From: Chlorobiota bacterium
GTDB lineage: Bacteria; Bacteroidota; Ignavibacteria; Tepidaquicellales; OLB5
NCBI GenBank assembly: GCA_022616535.1
Contig: JAKEEM010000007.1
Span: 1 to 64,000, forward strand
Direction of reading: 5' to 3'
DNA length: 64,000 nt
Positions 1 to 8,550 of this stretch are shown here, piece by piece. Within the stretch, counting starts at the first letter, position 1; the number at the start of each line of letters is the position of its first letter. A program made the position numbers and the translations under genes. The notes under the pieces are model-generated. The model saw nothing but the letters and a program-made list of their open reading frames with translations. It was not told where the DNA came from and ran no database searches.

Positions 1-747
1 GTCGACCGTGCCCCCTCGTGAGCAGTTTATCAAAACCGCGTCTTTATGCATTTGAGATATACCCGCTTTATTTATTAGGTGACGAGTACTTTCATCAAGC
101 GGCGTGTGAATTGTAACAATATCAGACGACTTTAAAAGTGTGTTTAGACTTACAAACTTAATCCACTTATACTTGTTTTTAAGTGCGGGAATAATATCGT
201 TTCCCAGAATTTTCATGCCCAGTGCTTTCGAAATTTTAGCAACGTAAGAGCCGACTCTGCCAACGCCGATTATTCCGATTGTTTTACTGTACAGCTCGGA
301 ATTAGAAAATTCTTTGTAATCAAAAATTCCTCTTTTCATATCATAATTCGCCCGAATTATATTTTTCTTAATCAGCAAAATCAATGCAATTGTAAACTCA
401 CCAGCTGAAATGCTGTTTGCACCGGGAACATTCATTACTTTAATTCCGAGTTTTGTGCATGATATAACGTCAATGTTATCAAATCCCGAAGATACTGTGC
501 AAATCAATTTAATATCAGTTTGCTTTTTTATTTTTTTTGCAGTGAGATTGTCGATTTTTCTTGTTGAGCGGATTATAAGAGCGGAGCTTTTAGAATTAGG
601 GTCCGATAAAGCAGAAATTTTTTTTATAAGCTTCTTATTGTCGAGCCCTGAGAAGTTAAATACTTTAAATTTTTCTTTTAACAAATTAACGCCTTCTGAG
701 CTTAACTCACAGGTAATGTAGATATTAATATTTCGGGAAGATTTCAA
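1..747 (-). CDS. serA: D-2-hydroxyacid dehydrogenase, SerA-like (3' end cut by window edge)
   Basis: NAD-dependent D-isomer-specific 2-hydroxyacid dehydrogenase, most likely D-3-phosphoglycerate dehydrogenase, the first step of serine synthesis. Translating the minus strand gives about 249 residues running off the window. Visible are the Rossmann loop GVGRVG inside IIGVGRVGSYVAK, the substrate-loop stretch SSGFDNIDV, and the conserved TPLDESTRHLINK and LINCSRGGTVD segments of the family; the catalytic His and C-terminus lie outside. No ATG fits the N-terminus: an in-frame stop lies just upstream and the first usable start is TTG at 747, 15 bp after the aminotransferase stop, so the two genes are probably co-transcribed. 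The identity as serA rather than another hydroxyacid dehydrogenase rests mainly on the neighbouring aminotransferase. Confidence 0.8.
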   Translation of the reverse strand, partial: MKSSRNINIYITCELSSEGVNLLKEKFKVFNFSGLDNKKLIKKISALSDPNSKSSALIIRSTRKIDNLTAKKIKKQTDIKLICTVSSGFDNIDVISCTKLGIKVMNVPGANSISAGEFTIALILLIKKNIIRANYDMKRGIFDYKEFSNSELYSKTIGIIGVGRVGSYVAKISKALGMKILGNDIIPALKNKYKWIKFVSLNTLLKSSDIVTIHTPLDESTRHLINKAGISQMHKDAVLINCSRGGTVD

Positions 748-762
748 TCTTATTCTTTAATC

Positions 763-1848
763 TCAATCGTGTTCTTTAATCGCAGTAAACTCCTGCCTTA
801 TTAATTTACTAAGTTCAACGAAATCCGATAATTCCAAATCACCCATATGTGAAACTCTTGCAATTTTATCTCTTAATTCATCCTTTCCGTTAGCAATTTG
901 TATTCCGTATTTTTCCTTAAGCGCGCTGATAATCCTGCCCGTCGGAATGTTATCGGGGAGTGTAACAGCAGTCATTGAGTCGCTCGGACTTTTTGATAAA
1001 ATGCCAAAACCGTTTTTAAGGGATTCATTTCTGAAGTATTCTGCCATCCCGTGAACTCTTTTCCATTTATTTTCAAGACCTTCGTTTAAAATTATGTCGC
1101 AGGCTTTATCCAAACCGTAAAAAAGTCCGACGGCGGGAGTCCACATTGTCAATCCGTCTTCAAAGGATTTAATTTCTTTCCTTAAGTCAAAATAAAACCT
1201 TGGCATAGTGCTCTTAATCATTTTACTTTTTGCCTTTTCACTATATGCAATTACCGAAAGTCCCGGCGGAGTCATTAATCCTTTTTGCGAGGCGGAGACG
1301 GCAATATCAATACCCCACTCGTCCATTCTAAACTCAATCGCTCCAATTGAGGTAATTGCATCTACTGCAATCAAAGCGTCGGAGTTTGCCCTGATATACT
1401 CTGATATTCTCCTTATATCCGTAAGGGTAGCCGTTGAGGTTTCGCTGTGTGTGAGGAAAATGGCACTTGTGCTGCTTAAGTCCGCATCTTTTAAATCACT
1501 GGTCTGAACAGCATTCCCGTAGTCTTTATGAATCTCCGCCGCATTAAGCCCGTAAGCCCTGCATATAGCACCCCACCTCGCTCCAAACTTGCCCTGGTTA
1601 AAAAACAGGACATTATCGCCGGGTGAACAGAAATTTACAACAGCAGCTTCCATTGCTCCCGTGCCAGAAGAGGTAAGAACGGAGAGATTATGCTCCGTCA
1701 AAAAAATTTGTTTAAGCTTTTGAACGAAATTTTTGTGGAATTCTTTAAAATCCCTGCTTCTGTGGTAGGTTATAGAGGAAACGACAGCTTTTAGCACCTC
1801 GGGCGGCACCTGAGTCGGACCCGGCGTAAATACTTTTTTTGCTAACAA
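763..1848 (-). CDS. Class V aminotransferase (alanine-glyoxylate / serine-pyruvate type)
   Basis: PLP-dependent aminotransferase of fold type I, class V, 361 aa, close to the usual length. The N-terminal TPGPTQVPPEVL is typical of the alanine-glyoxylate/serine-glyoxylate group. SGTGAMEAA binds cofactor phosphate, Asp163 (in AVDAITS) should contact the pyridine nitrogen, and Lys189 in SASQKGL is the Schiff-base lysine. It precedes the serA-like gene by 15 bp, so the likely role is transamination of 3-phosphohydroxypyruvate in serine synthesis in place of SerC; glyoxylate or pyruvate transamination is the alternative. The start is TTG at 1848 with no clear Shine-Dalgarno, 16 bp after the engB stop. 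Confidence 0.8.
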   Translation of the reverse strand: MLAKKVFTPGPTQVPPEVLKAVVSSITYHRSRDFKEFHKNFVQKLKQIFLTEHNLSVLTSSGTGAMEAAVVNFCSPGDNVLFFNQGKFGARWGAICRAYGLNAAEIHKDYGNAVQTSDLKDADLSSTSAIFLTHSETSTATLTDIRRISEYIRANSDALIAVDAITSIGAIEFRMDEWGIDIAVSASQKGLMTPPGLSVIAYSEKAKSKMIKSTMPRFYFDLRKEIKSFEDGLTMWTPAVGLFYGLDKACDIILNEGLENKWKRVHGMAEYFRNESLKNGFGILSKSPSDSMTAVTLPDNIPTGRIISALKEKYGIQIANGKDELRDKIARVSHMGDLELSDFVELSKLIRQEFTAIKEHD

Positions 1849-1864
1849 AGGATTTGGAGTTTAT

Positions 1865-2473
1865 TTAGGAATTTAAGCTTTCTTCGATAAGCTTATTTAC
1901 CGTATCCTTACCTTCACCGGTAATAGCCGAAAAAGGGATGTAATCTTTGCATAAATCATCGTTGCTCACTATTTTGCTTGTCCTGTAGATTTGGCGTTCC
2001 ATCTTATTGGCTGAAATTTTATCCGCCTTGGTGAGTACAATAGCGTAGTTCAATTCATAATACTCAAGCCAGTTTATCATCAGCTGGTCTAAATATGTGG
2101 GGTCATGCCTTGAATCCATAAGCTCAAACACAAGCTTGATGTTATCTCGTGTGCTAATGTATTCTTCCACAAGCTTCCTCCAGCCTGTTTTAATTTGCTC
2201 GGGCACCTTTGCATATCCGTAGCCGGGCAAATCGACAAAGTAAAAGGATTCGTTAATCAGGTAGTAGTTTAACATGCGTGTCCGTCCGGGAACAGAGCTT
2301 GTTTTAGCAAGCTTTGATTTGCTGCATATTTTGTTTATTAACGAGGATTTCCCGACATTCGAGCGACCTATGAATACAATTTCCGGTAAATGTGCGGCGG
2401 GAAGCTGATCTAAATCAGAAACGCTATTTACAAATTCAGCTGTTACTATTTTCATTAATTTTAGGTAACTCAA
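1865..2473 (-). CDS. engB: Ribosome biogenesis GTP-binding protein EngB/YsxC
   Basis: Small GTPase of the TrmE-Era-EngA-YihA-Septin superfamily needed for assembly of the large ribosomal subunit. At 202 aa it has the family length. G1 is GRSNVGKSS at residues 36-44, the G2 threonine lies in SSVPGRTRMLNYY, G3 is DLPGYGYAKV, G4 is TKAD and G5 resembles FSAITGEG. A second in-frame ATG at 2455 (MKIVTAEF) matches the usual N-terminus better and may be the real start. It lies 19 bp downstream of rplQ at the end of the ribosomal cluster, which suits its function. Confidence 0.93.
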   Translation of the reverse strand: MSYLKLMKIVTAEFVNSVSDLDQLPAAHLPEIVFIGRSNVGKSSLINKICSKSKLAKTSSVPGRTRMLNYYLINESFYFVDLPGYGYAKVPEQIKTGWRKLVEEYISTRDNIKLVFELMDSRHDPTYLDQLMINWLEYYELNYAIVLTKADKISANKMERQIYRTSKIVSNDDLCKDYIPFSAITGEGKDTVNKLIEESLNS

Positions 2474-2492
2474 ATTACCCAGGTTATACTGA

Positions 2493-3032
2493 TTAGCTAC
2501 TCAGCTGCTTTTTTTTCTTTCTGCTTCTGGTGGATGTCTTTTCGGGTCCCTGGGCAGATGCTTTTTTAGTTTTTTTTTGTTTCGGTTTTGATTCCTTTTT
2601 AGGTTCTGTTTCAGCCGCCGAAGTTTCCTCTTTCTTAGTCTGCTCAATATTATAATCAACAAGCTCGATGAGAGCCATTTCGGCACTGTCTCCGAGCCTT
2701 CGACCCATTTTTAAAACTCTCGTATAACCGCCGTTTCTTTCGGCAACTTTCGGGGCTATTTCCTCAAATAAGGTTTTAACCGCACCCCTGTCGTTTAGAT
2801 ACTGGTTTATTTGCCTTCTGGCGTGGACGCCGAACTCAGGCTCGTTATTATTTAAGTAAGCCAGCTTAGACTTATTTATCATTGGCTCGATGAAAGTCCT
2901 GAGCTCCTTCGCCTTAGCAAGAGTAGTCTTTATCTTCTTGTTTTTTATTAATGAAACCGAAAGGTTAGACAACAATGCTTTCCTGTGCGACGCAGTTCTC
3001 TTTAACTTTCTTCCTTTTCTCCTGTGTATCAT
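2493..3032 (-). CDS. rplQ: 50S ribosomal protein L17 with Lys-rich C-terminal extension
   Basis: L17 lines the peptide-exit side of the 50S subunit. Residues 1-130 carry the whole family fold ([20 protein letters not shown] at the start, [20 protein letters not shown] near residue 110). From about residue 132 to 179 there is a low-complexity tail of Lys, Glu, Ser and Thr ([18 protein letters not shown] and onward) that makes it about 50 residues longer than E. coli L17. It follows rpoA by 23 bp, the standard alpha-operon order. Confidence 0.96.
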   Translation of the reverse strand: MIHRRKGRKLKRTASHRKALLSNLSVSLIKNKKIKTTLAKAKELRTFIEPMINKSKLAYLNNNEPEFGVHARRQINQYLNDRGAVKTLFEEIAPKVAERNGGYTRVLKMGRRLGDSAEMALIELVDYNIEQTKKEETSAAETEPKKESKPKQKKTKKASAQGPEKTSTRSRKKKKQLSS

Positions 3033-3055
3033 TACTTTTAGATTTTAAAAAATTT

Positions 3056-4048
3056 CTACTCTGATTCTTCTTTAATATATTTATCTACATCCATACCGAA
3101 GGATAGACCGTTTTCCTGCAGAATTTCGCCAAGCTCAGCAAGCGATTTCCTACCGAAGTTCCTGAACTGCAGCATTTCGACTTCCTGGTGCCTTACCAAA
3201 TCACCCAGTGTTTTAATATTTGCAGAACGCAGGCAATTCTGCGCCCTTACGGAAAGCTTCAGCTCGTCAACGTTTGTCAGAAGCATTTTTCTGATTCTTG
3301 CAAATTCAGTTTCCTCGTCTTTAGCTGGAACTTTTTTCTCCTCGGTAACTTTGCCAAAATTCTGAAACATCATTATATGTTCATTTAAAATAGTGGCTGA
3401 CTGAGTAAGCGCATCAACCGAGTTAATGGTGCCGTCTGTTGTTATCTCAAGAACCAGCTTCTCGTAATCAGTTTTTTGCCCGACTCTTGTGTACAAAACA
3501 TCATACTTCACGTTCTTAACAGGGGTAAAAATAGAGTCTATCGGAATCATCAATAAGTCCTGTTCATTATCCTTATTTTCTTCGGCGGGAACATAACCAA
3601 TGCCTGAGCTTATTTTTATCGAAATGCTTAAATCCGCATTTTTATTCAATGTTGCAATATGATGATTAGGATTTAATACTTCGAAATCTTCTGTCGCTTC
3701 TTGTATGTGCCTCGCAATAAATTCAACAGGACCTTTAAGCCTGAGCTCAACCTTATTTGCGCCTTTAACATTCTGCTTGAACCTTACTTCCTTTAAGTTT
3801 AATACGATTTCCGAAACGTCTTCAACGACATCCTTAATTGTCGTAAATTCATGCGGAACATTGTTGAGCTTAATACCTGTTATTGCAGTTCCCGGAAGCG
3901 AAGAGAGCAACACCCTTCTTAAGGTATTGCCGATAGTTATACCGTAGCCCTTTTCAAGCGGCTGGACAATAAATCTGCCAAAATACCTTGTATGTGTCTC
4001 TTTTTCTAATTCTAACTTCTCGGGGAATTGGATATAATGATTTTGCAT
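3056..4048 (-). CDS. rpoA: DNA-directed RNA polymerase subunit alpha
   Basis: Alpha subunit that dimerises to nucleate core RNA polymerase and contacts UP elements and activators through its C-terminal domain. At 330 aa it is of normal size. The alpha-NTD spans about 1-230 (KGYGITIGNTLRRVLLSSLP is the dimerisation helix region, then ITGIKLNNVPHEF). A linker is followed by the alpha-CTD at about 255-320 (LKLSVRAQNCLRSANIKTLG, then LQFRNFGRKSLAEL). It lies between rpsD and rplQ as in most bacteria. Confidence 0.98.
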   Translation of the reverse strand: MQNHYIQFPEKLELEKETHTRYFGRFIVQPLEKGYGITIGNTLRRVLLSSLPGTAITGIKLNNVPHEFTTIKDVVEDVSEIVLNLKEVRFKQNVKGANKVELRLKGPVEFIARHIQEATEDFEVLNPNHHIATLNKNADLSISIKISSGIGYVPAEENKDNEQDLLMIPIDSIFTPVKNVKYDVLYTRVGQKTDYEKLVLEITTDGTINSVDALTQSATILNEHIMMFQNFGKVTEEKKVPAKDEETEFARIRKMLLTNVDELKLSVRAQNCLRSANIKTLGDLVRHQEVEMLQFRNFGRKSLAELGEILQENGLSFGMDVDKYIKEESE

Positions 4049-4059
4049 TTTATTTTATA

Positions 4060-4689
4060 CTATTTTGAATATAATTCTACAATTAATTGTTCGTTTGCGT
4101 TGAATGGAATATCAATTCTTTGGGGAATCGAAAGCAGTGTACCTTTTAGTCCGGCTTTATCAACCTGAAGCCATGAAGGAAGCATATCGTCTTTCACTCT
4201 TTTCATCGATTCATGAAATACTTTAACCTGCTTGCTTTGGTCTTTTACCTGCACGGTATCCCCTGCTTTAAGCAGAAAAGAGGGAATATTTACATTCTTT
4301 CCGTTAATTTTAAAATGTTTGTGCAAAATCAATTGCCTCGCTGCTTTTCTTGAAGGAGCAAGCCCCGCCCTGTAAACAATGTTGTCAAGCCTTCTTTCTA
4401 GAAGCTTTACAAGATTTTCGCCTGTTCTTCCTTTTTGCCTGGATGCAAGTTCAAAATAATTTCTGAACTGGGACTCGAGTAACCCGTAAGTCCTTTTAAC
4501 TTTTTGCTTCTCTCTCAGCTGAATGGAGTAATCTGAAACTTTCGCTCTTCTTGAAAGCCCGTGCTGTCCCGGAGCATAGTTTTTCCTTTCAATCGGACAT
4601 TTTTCGGTAAAGCATTTTGTTCCTTTAAGAAACAGCTTCTGTTTTTCTCTCCTGCAAAGCTTGCAGCTTGGTCCCGTATATCTTGCCAT
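4060..4689 (-). CDS. rpsD: 30S ribosomal protein S4
   Basis: Primary 16S rRNA-binding assembly protein. The 209 residues open with MARYTGPSCKLCRREKQKL; the CxxC (Cys9, Cys12) and the later Cys in KCFTEKCPIE fit a zinc-binding N-terminal domain, the C+ form of S4. The S4 RNA-binding domain lies around residues 98-160 (RRLDNIVYRAGLAPSRKAAR). It stands between rpsK and rpoA. Confidence 0.98.
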   Translation of the reverse strand: MARYTGPSCKLCRREKQKLFLKGTKCFTEKCPIERKNYAPGQHGLSRRAKVSDYSIQLREKQKVKRTYGLLESQFRNYFELASRQKGRTGENLVKLLERRLDNIVYRAGLAPSRKAARQLILHKHFKINGKNVNIPSFLLKAGDTVQVKDQSKQVKVFHESMKRVKDDMLPSWLQVDKAGLKGTLLSIPQRIDIPFNANEQLIVELYSK

Positions 4690-4711
4690 TGGTTAGTTAA
4701 AAATAATTAAA

Positions 4712-5098
4712 TTATACTCTTCTTCTTTTAGGCGGTCTGCACCCGTTATGGGGAATAGGTGTAATATCCTTTATGCTTAAGATTGCAAGCCCGGCAGTCT
4801 GCAAAGACCTGATTGCCGCTTCTCTTCCTGCACCGGGACCTTTGATGTAAACATCGACTTTTCTCATCCCCATATCAACAGCGGATTTTGCGGCGCTCTC
4901 TGCCGCTATTTGCGCGGCAAAGGGTGTATTCTTCTTGGAACCCTTAAATCCCATTCTTCCTGAAGAAGCCCAAGAAATCGTGTTTCCCTGTGTATCGGTT
5001 AGGGTAACTATTACGTTATTAAAAGTCGCTTTAACGTGTGCTATACCCGATGCTTCAACGGTTGTTTTCTTTTTAGTTTTCTTTACCTGCTGGTTCAT
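4712..5098 (-). CDS. rpsK: 30S ribosomal protein S11
   Basis: Platform protein of the 30S subunit. The 128 residues contain the family motifs [53 protein letters not shown] and the C-terminal [19 protein letters not shown] Lys-rich N-terminus ([13 protein letters not shown]) precedes the domain. It sits 16 bp after rpsM. Confidence 0.98.
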   Translation of the reverse strand: MNQQVKKTKKKTTVEASGIAHVKATFNNVIVTLTDTQGNTISWASSGRMGFKGSKKNTPFAAQIAAESAAKSAVDMGMRKVDVYIKGPGAGREAAIRSLQTAGLAILSIKDITPIPHNGCRPPKRRRV

Positions 5099-5114
5099 TA
5101 ATTTGCTTTATTCA

Positions 5115-5498
5115 TTACTTCTTAGCTATAGCTTTTTTCTTTCCGGCAACAGTTTTCCTCTTGCCCTTTCTTGTTCTTGCGTTGGTTTTTGTTCTTTGTC
5201 CCCTTACAGGCAAACCTCTTCTGTGCCTTTTGCCCCTGTATGAGCCGATATCCATAAGTCTTTTAATATTTGCCTGCACCTCTGCCTTTAATGCACCCTC
5301 TACTTTAAACTCAGACGTAATGATATTACGGATTTGGTTGACTTCATCATCGGTTAATTCCTCAACCTTTTTATCGTAATTTATCCCAACCCTGTCAAGA
5401 ATTGATTTTGAAACCGATTTACCAATTCCGTAGATGGAGGTCAGCCCGATGATAACTCTTTTATGTTTGGGAAGGTCAATCCCCGCTATTCTTGCCAA
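5115..5498 (-). CDS. rpsM: 30S ribosomal protein S13
   Basis: Head protein of the 30S subunit that contacts the P-site tRNA and the 50S subunit. The 127 residues show [29 protein letters not shown], the conserved [20 protein letters not shown] and a basic tail ending KKAIAKK. It follows rpmJ. Confidence 0.98.
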   Translation of the reverse strand: MARIAGIDLPKHKRVIIGLTSIYGIGKSVSKSILDRVGINYDKKVEELTDDEVNQIRNIITSEFKVEGALKAEVQANIKRLMDIGSYRGKRHRRGLPVRGQRTKTNARTRKGKRKTVAGKKKAIAKK

Positions 5499-5536
5499 TT
5501 ATTTTACTCCCTGATTAAAATTAAACGCCAAAAAAA

Positions 5537-5650
5537 TTAACCTTGTCTTTGCTTATGCTTTGGATTTTTGCAAATAACCCGGATAACACCTTTTCTTTTG
5601 ATTATCTTGCAGTGCTCACACAATTTTTTTACCGAACTTCTTACTTTCAT
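5537..5650 (-). CDS. rpmJ: 50S ribosomal protein L36
   Basis: A 37-residue gene found by translating the minus strand between infA and rpsM. The product starts [20 protein letters not shown] and ends NPKHKQRQG. It keeps the zinc ligands Cys11, Cys14, Cys27 and His32 of the C+ form of L36. Start ATG is at 5650 and stop TAA at 5537-5539. Position between infA and rpsM is the canonical one. Confidence 0.96.
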   Translation of the reverse strand: MKVRSSVKKLCEHCKIIKRKGVIRVICKNPKHKQRQG

Positions 5651-5690
5651 TATTTAAAACCCTCCTGCCGTATGGCGTGAAATTCTATGT

Positions 5691-5909
5691 TTATTTATAC
5701 CTGTATGTAATCCTTCCGCGCGTTAAGTCGTAAGGTGAAAGTTCAACCGAGACCTTATCCCCCTCCAGAATTTTAATGAAATTCATTCTCATCTTGCCGG
5801 AAATATGAGCAATTATCTCATGCCCGTTTTCAAGCTTAACTTTAAAAGCGGCATTAGGCAAAGTATCGGTAATAATTCCATCTACTTTTATGGTGCCCTG
5901 TTTTGCCAT
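5691..5909 (-). CDS. infA: Translation initiation factor IF-1
   Basis: The 72-residue S1/OB-fold factor that blocks the ribosomal A site during initiation. It reads [20 protein letters not shown], with [20 protein letters not shown] and [20 protein letters not shown], matching the family end to end. It lies 10 bp after map and before rpmJ. Confidence 0.98.
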   Translation of the reverse strand: MAKQGTIKVDGIITDTLPNAAFKVKLENGHEIIAHISGKMRMNFIKILEGDKVSVELSPYDLTRGRITYRYK

Positions 5910-5919
5910 TAAAGTATTT

Positions 5920-6672
5920 TTACAAAGTTAAAATTTCAGGTTTCCCCTTTGTTATTAAAACTGAATGCTCAAAATGGGCGCTCGGCTTACCATCGGCAGT
6001 TACGTAAGTCCAGTTATCATTTAAAACCTTCACTTTATAAGTGCCGTAATTCACCATCGGCTCGATTGCAACCGTCATCCCTTCCTTAAACTTATTTCTG
6101 TATCCGTTGTGGTAATAATTGGGAATCGGCGGGTCTTCATGCAGGCTTTTCCCGATTCCGTGCCCCACCAAATCCCTTACGACGGAAAACCCGGCTGACT
6201 CAACATGCTGCTGTATTGCAATTGAAACATCGTTTATGAAATTTCCGTCCTTAGCGTTATCTAGCCCGATATACAAGCTTTCCTCAGTAACCCTCATAAG
6301 CTTATTTTTTTGAGGACCTATATAGCCGATTGCATAGGTCTTCGCTCCGTCGCCGTAATAACCGTTTTTCTTAACTCCAACATCAATGCTGACTATATCG
6401 CCTTCAACCAGCTTCCTTTCTCCAGGAATACCATGGACTACTTCTTCATTTATCGATATGCAGGAATTTGCAGGAAAGACGTTTTTATGAACCTTATAAC
6501 CCTTAAAAGCAGGCGTAGCGTCTTTTGATTTAATGTAATCCTCAATTATTTCATCAAGCTCTAAAGTAGTAACACCCGGATTTAAGAACTTTTCAATATA
6601 AGAAAGAACACACGCTACAATTTTACAGCTTTCTCTTATTGCCTCTATTTCAGATAAGGTTTTAACCATCAA
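5920..6672 (-). CDS. map: Methionine aminopeptidase, type I
   Basis: Removes the initiator methionine from nascent proteins. At 250 aa it is a type I enzyme without an N-terminal zinc-finger extension. The five metal ligands are visible as Asp97 (VSIDVG), Asp108 (GYYGDGA), His171 (LVGHGIG), Glu204 (VAIEPM) and Glu235 (FEHSVLIT); His80 (EVVHGIPG) is the conserved substrate-binding histidine. It starts 7 bp after the secY stop; the second codon is also ATG and could be the start. The secY-map-infA-rpmJ order is typical. Confidence 0.97.
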   Translation of the reverse strand: MMVKTLSEIEAIRESCKIVACVLSYIEKFLNPGVTTLELDEIIEDYIKSKDATPAFKGYKVHKNVFPANSCISINEEVVHGIPGERKLVEGDIVSIDVGVKKNGYYGDGAKTYAIGYIGPQKNKLMRVTEESLYIGLDNAKDGNFINDVSIAIQQHVESAGFSVVRDLVGHGIGKSLHEDPPIPNYYHNGYRNKFKEGMTVAIEPMVNYGTYKVKVLNDNWTYVTADGKPSAHFEHSVLITKGKPEILTL

Positions 6673-6679
6673 ATGCAGA

Positions 6680-8017
6680 TTATCCTCTTCTGCCTTTTAT
6701 CCTTCCGCTTTTCATAAAGCCGTCGTAATGCCTCATAACCAGGTGTGATTCTATTTGCTGCAGTGTATCAAGCGCAACACCAACCACGATCAATAGGCTC
6801 GTTCCCCCGAAAAACTGAGCCATTCCTTGAGTAACTCCTGCTTGTGCAATAAAAGCTGGCAATATTGCAATAAATGCCAGAAATATTGAACCTGGCAGCG
6901 TAATCTTTGTTAATATGTTATCAATAAAGTCCGATGTGGCTTTGCCGGGTCTGACTCCCGGGATAAATCCGCCCTGGCGTTTCATATTATCTGAAACGTC
7001 TTTAGGATTAAAAGCAATCGCAGTATAAAAATACGTAAAAAACACAATCAATGTTCCGTAAAATAACGCATAAACTAAACTCGTTTGATCAAAATATTTA
7101 GAAAGTCCCTGCATGAACTCACTATCTGGAAAGAAAGTCAATATAGTATTCGGCACAAACATAATAGACTGCGCAAAAATTATAGGCATTACACCTGCCT
7201 GGTTAACTCTTAGCGGAATATACTGCGTAACACCGCCGTATATTTTTCTTCCCACAACCCTTTTTGCATACTGAACGGGAATTCTTCTCATTGCCTGAGT
7301 AACCAAAACTACTCCCGAAACTATTAAAACTAAGCCTGCAATTATAATCAGTTCGATAATTATGCTTCTAGCACCTGAGGCAACAACCTGGTACTCATCC
7401 AAGAATGCATACGGCAGTCTGTCAATAATCCCCACAAAAATAATCAGCGAAATTCCGTTTCCAATTCCCCGCTCGGTAATCTGCTCGCCCAGCCACATCA
7501 TAAATATCGTTCCGGCAGTCATCAGAATAATGCAGGATATAGTAAAAATTACAGGTGAAACATCGGGTGACAAAATGCTGACGCCTGCTACGTTTCTGCT
7601 TTTAAGCTGGACGCTTACTCCCCAGGCCTGCATTAAGGCAACAGGAACGGTTCCGTACCTTGTAAGCTGGTTGATTTTTTTTCTGCCAGCCTCGCCTTCT
7701 TTCTGCAGCTTTTGAAAATACGGCACAACTGCACCTAATAGCTGGATAATAATTGATGAGCTGATGTAGGGCATTATTCCAAGTGCAAAAATAGCAGCAT
7801 TGGAAAAAGCACCGCCGACAAACAAATCGTAAAGACCGAATAAAGTGTTGCTCGCCTGGTTTTTCGAAGCTTCGGCGAGTAACCCTGTGTCAATCCCTGG
7901 TAGAGTTATATGAGCACCGATTCTTACAACAATAAGGAGTAATACGGTAAATATTATCCTTTGGCGTAACTCCTGGATTTTGAAAATATTTCTGAAACTT
8001 TCAACAAAACCGCTCAT
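6680..8017 (-). CDS. secY: Protein translocase subunit SecY
   Basis: Channel-forming subunit of the Sec translocon in the inner membrane. The 445 residues contain about ten hydrophobic segments. The first conserved block is GAHITLPGIDT (plug/TM1 region), followed by GIMPYISSSIIIQLL in TM2, GIGNGISLIIFVGI, and QGGFIPGVRPGKATSDFI in the cytosolic loop before the last helices. It overlaps rplO by 4 bp (ATGA), implying translational coupling. Confidence 0.98.
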   Translation of the reverse strand: MSGFVESFRNIFKIQELRQRIIFTVLLLIVVRIGAHITLPGIDTGLLAEASKNQASNTLFGLYDLFVGGAFSNAAIFALGIMPYISSSIIIQLLGAVVPYFQKLQKEGEAGRKKINQLTRYGTVPVALMQAWGVSVQLKSRNVAGVSILSPDVSPVIFTISCIILMTAGTIFMMWLGEQITERGIGNGISLIIFVGIIDRLPYAFLDEYQVVASGARSIIIELIIIAGLVLIVSGVVLVTQAMRRIPVQYAKRVVGRKIYGGVTQYIPLRVNQAGVMPIIFAQSIMFVPNTILTFFPDSEFMQGLSKYFDQTSLVYALFYGTLIVFFTYFYTAIAFNPKDVSDNMKRQGGFIPGVRPGKATSDFIDNILTKITLPGSIFLAFIAILPAFIAQAGVTQGMAQFFGGTSLLIVVGVALDTLQQIESHLVMRHYDGFMKSGRIKGRRG

Positions 8018-8472
8018 AAAACGATAGTCTTACCTCCGGTTTTTTCGATTTTTTCGACTGCCGTTTTGCTGAATTTATGTGCGGTTATATCCAATTTTTG
8101 TTTCAAGTCGCCTTCTCCTAAAATCTTAAGGGGTGTATTATTTTTTGATAAAATACCCGCTTTATAGAGAATCTCAGGGTTTAGATTCTGGTCTTTCAGC
8201 TTGCCTTTTTCAATAAAATACTGAAGCTTACCAAGATTTAAAACCTGATATTCAATTTTGCTTGGATTTTTAAAACCAAATTTTGGCAGTCTTCTCTGTA
8301 ACGGCATCTGTCCGCCTTCGAACCATGCACGCCACTTGTTTCCTGCACGCGAACCTGCACCGTTCATACCCCTTGTTGAGGTTTTGCCGTGCCCCGAACC
8401 GGGACCTCTCCCGATTCTTTTTCTTTTCCTCTTCGAGCCTTCAGCGGATTTTAAATTGCTTAAAACGTTCAT
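8014..8472 (-). CDS. rplO: 50S ribosomal protein L15
   Basis: Late-assembly 50S protein. I place the start at ATG 8472 (MNVLSNLKSAEGSKRKRKR), giving 152 aa, because this matches the family N-terminus. An upstream in-frame ATG at 8511 would add 13 unrelated residues and overlaps the terminator hairpin of the preceding gene. RIGRGPGSGHGKTSTRGMNG, GFEGGQMPL-like WFEGGQMPLQRRLPK and the C-terminal GGKTIVL are conserved. A rpmD-rplO junction would be normal here, but an outer-membrane protein gene intervenes. Confidence 0.96.
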   Translation of the reverse strand: MNVLSNLKSAEGSKRKRKRIGRGPGSGHGKTSTRGMNGAGSRAGNKWRAWFEGGQMPLQRRLPKFGFKNPSKIEYQVLNLGKLQYFIEKGKLKDQNLNPEILYKAGILSKNNTPLKILGEGDLKQKLDITAHKFSKTAVEKIEKTGGKTIVL

Positions 8473-8501
8473 TTTCTTTTCGTGAAGTGTTACAATAAAG
8501 A

Positions 8502-8523
8502 CCCCTCGCATTTCTGCGAGGGG
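8502..8523 (-). terminator. Rho-independent terminator after the outer-membrane protein gene
   Basis: A perfect 9-bp stem (CCCCTCGCA / TGCGAGGGG) with a 4-base loop is followed on the minus strand by TCTTTATTG. It lies 28 bp after the stop of the 8551-9768 gene and upstream of rplO, so it would end or reduce transcription before rplO. Confidence 0.7.
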
Positions 8524-8550
8524 ACTTTAAAGTTAGAACAAAATATTTAC

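Noticed and set aside
410-721. 103-codon open frame on the plus strand
   Set aside because: It lies antisense to the serA-like gene, whose minus-strand translation shows the dehydrogenase motifs; the plus frame has no recognisable features.
2501-2686. 61-codon minus frame rich in Lys and Arg
   Set aside because: Shifted reading of the Lys-rich tail of rplQ; the composition comes from the A-rich codons.
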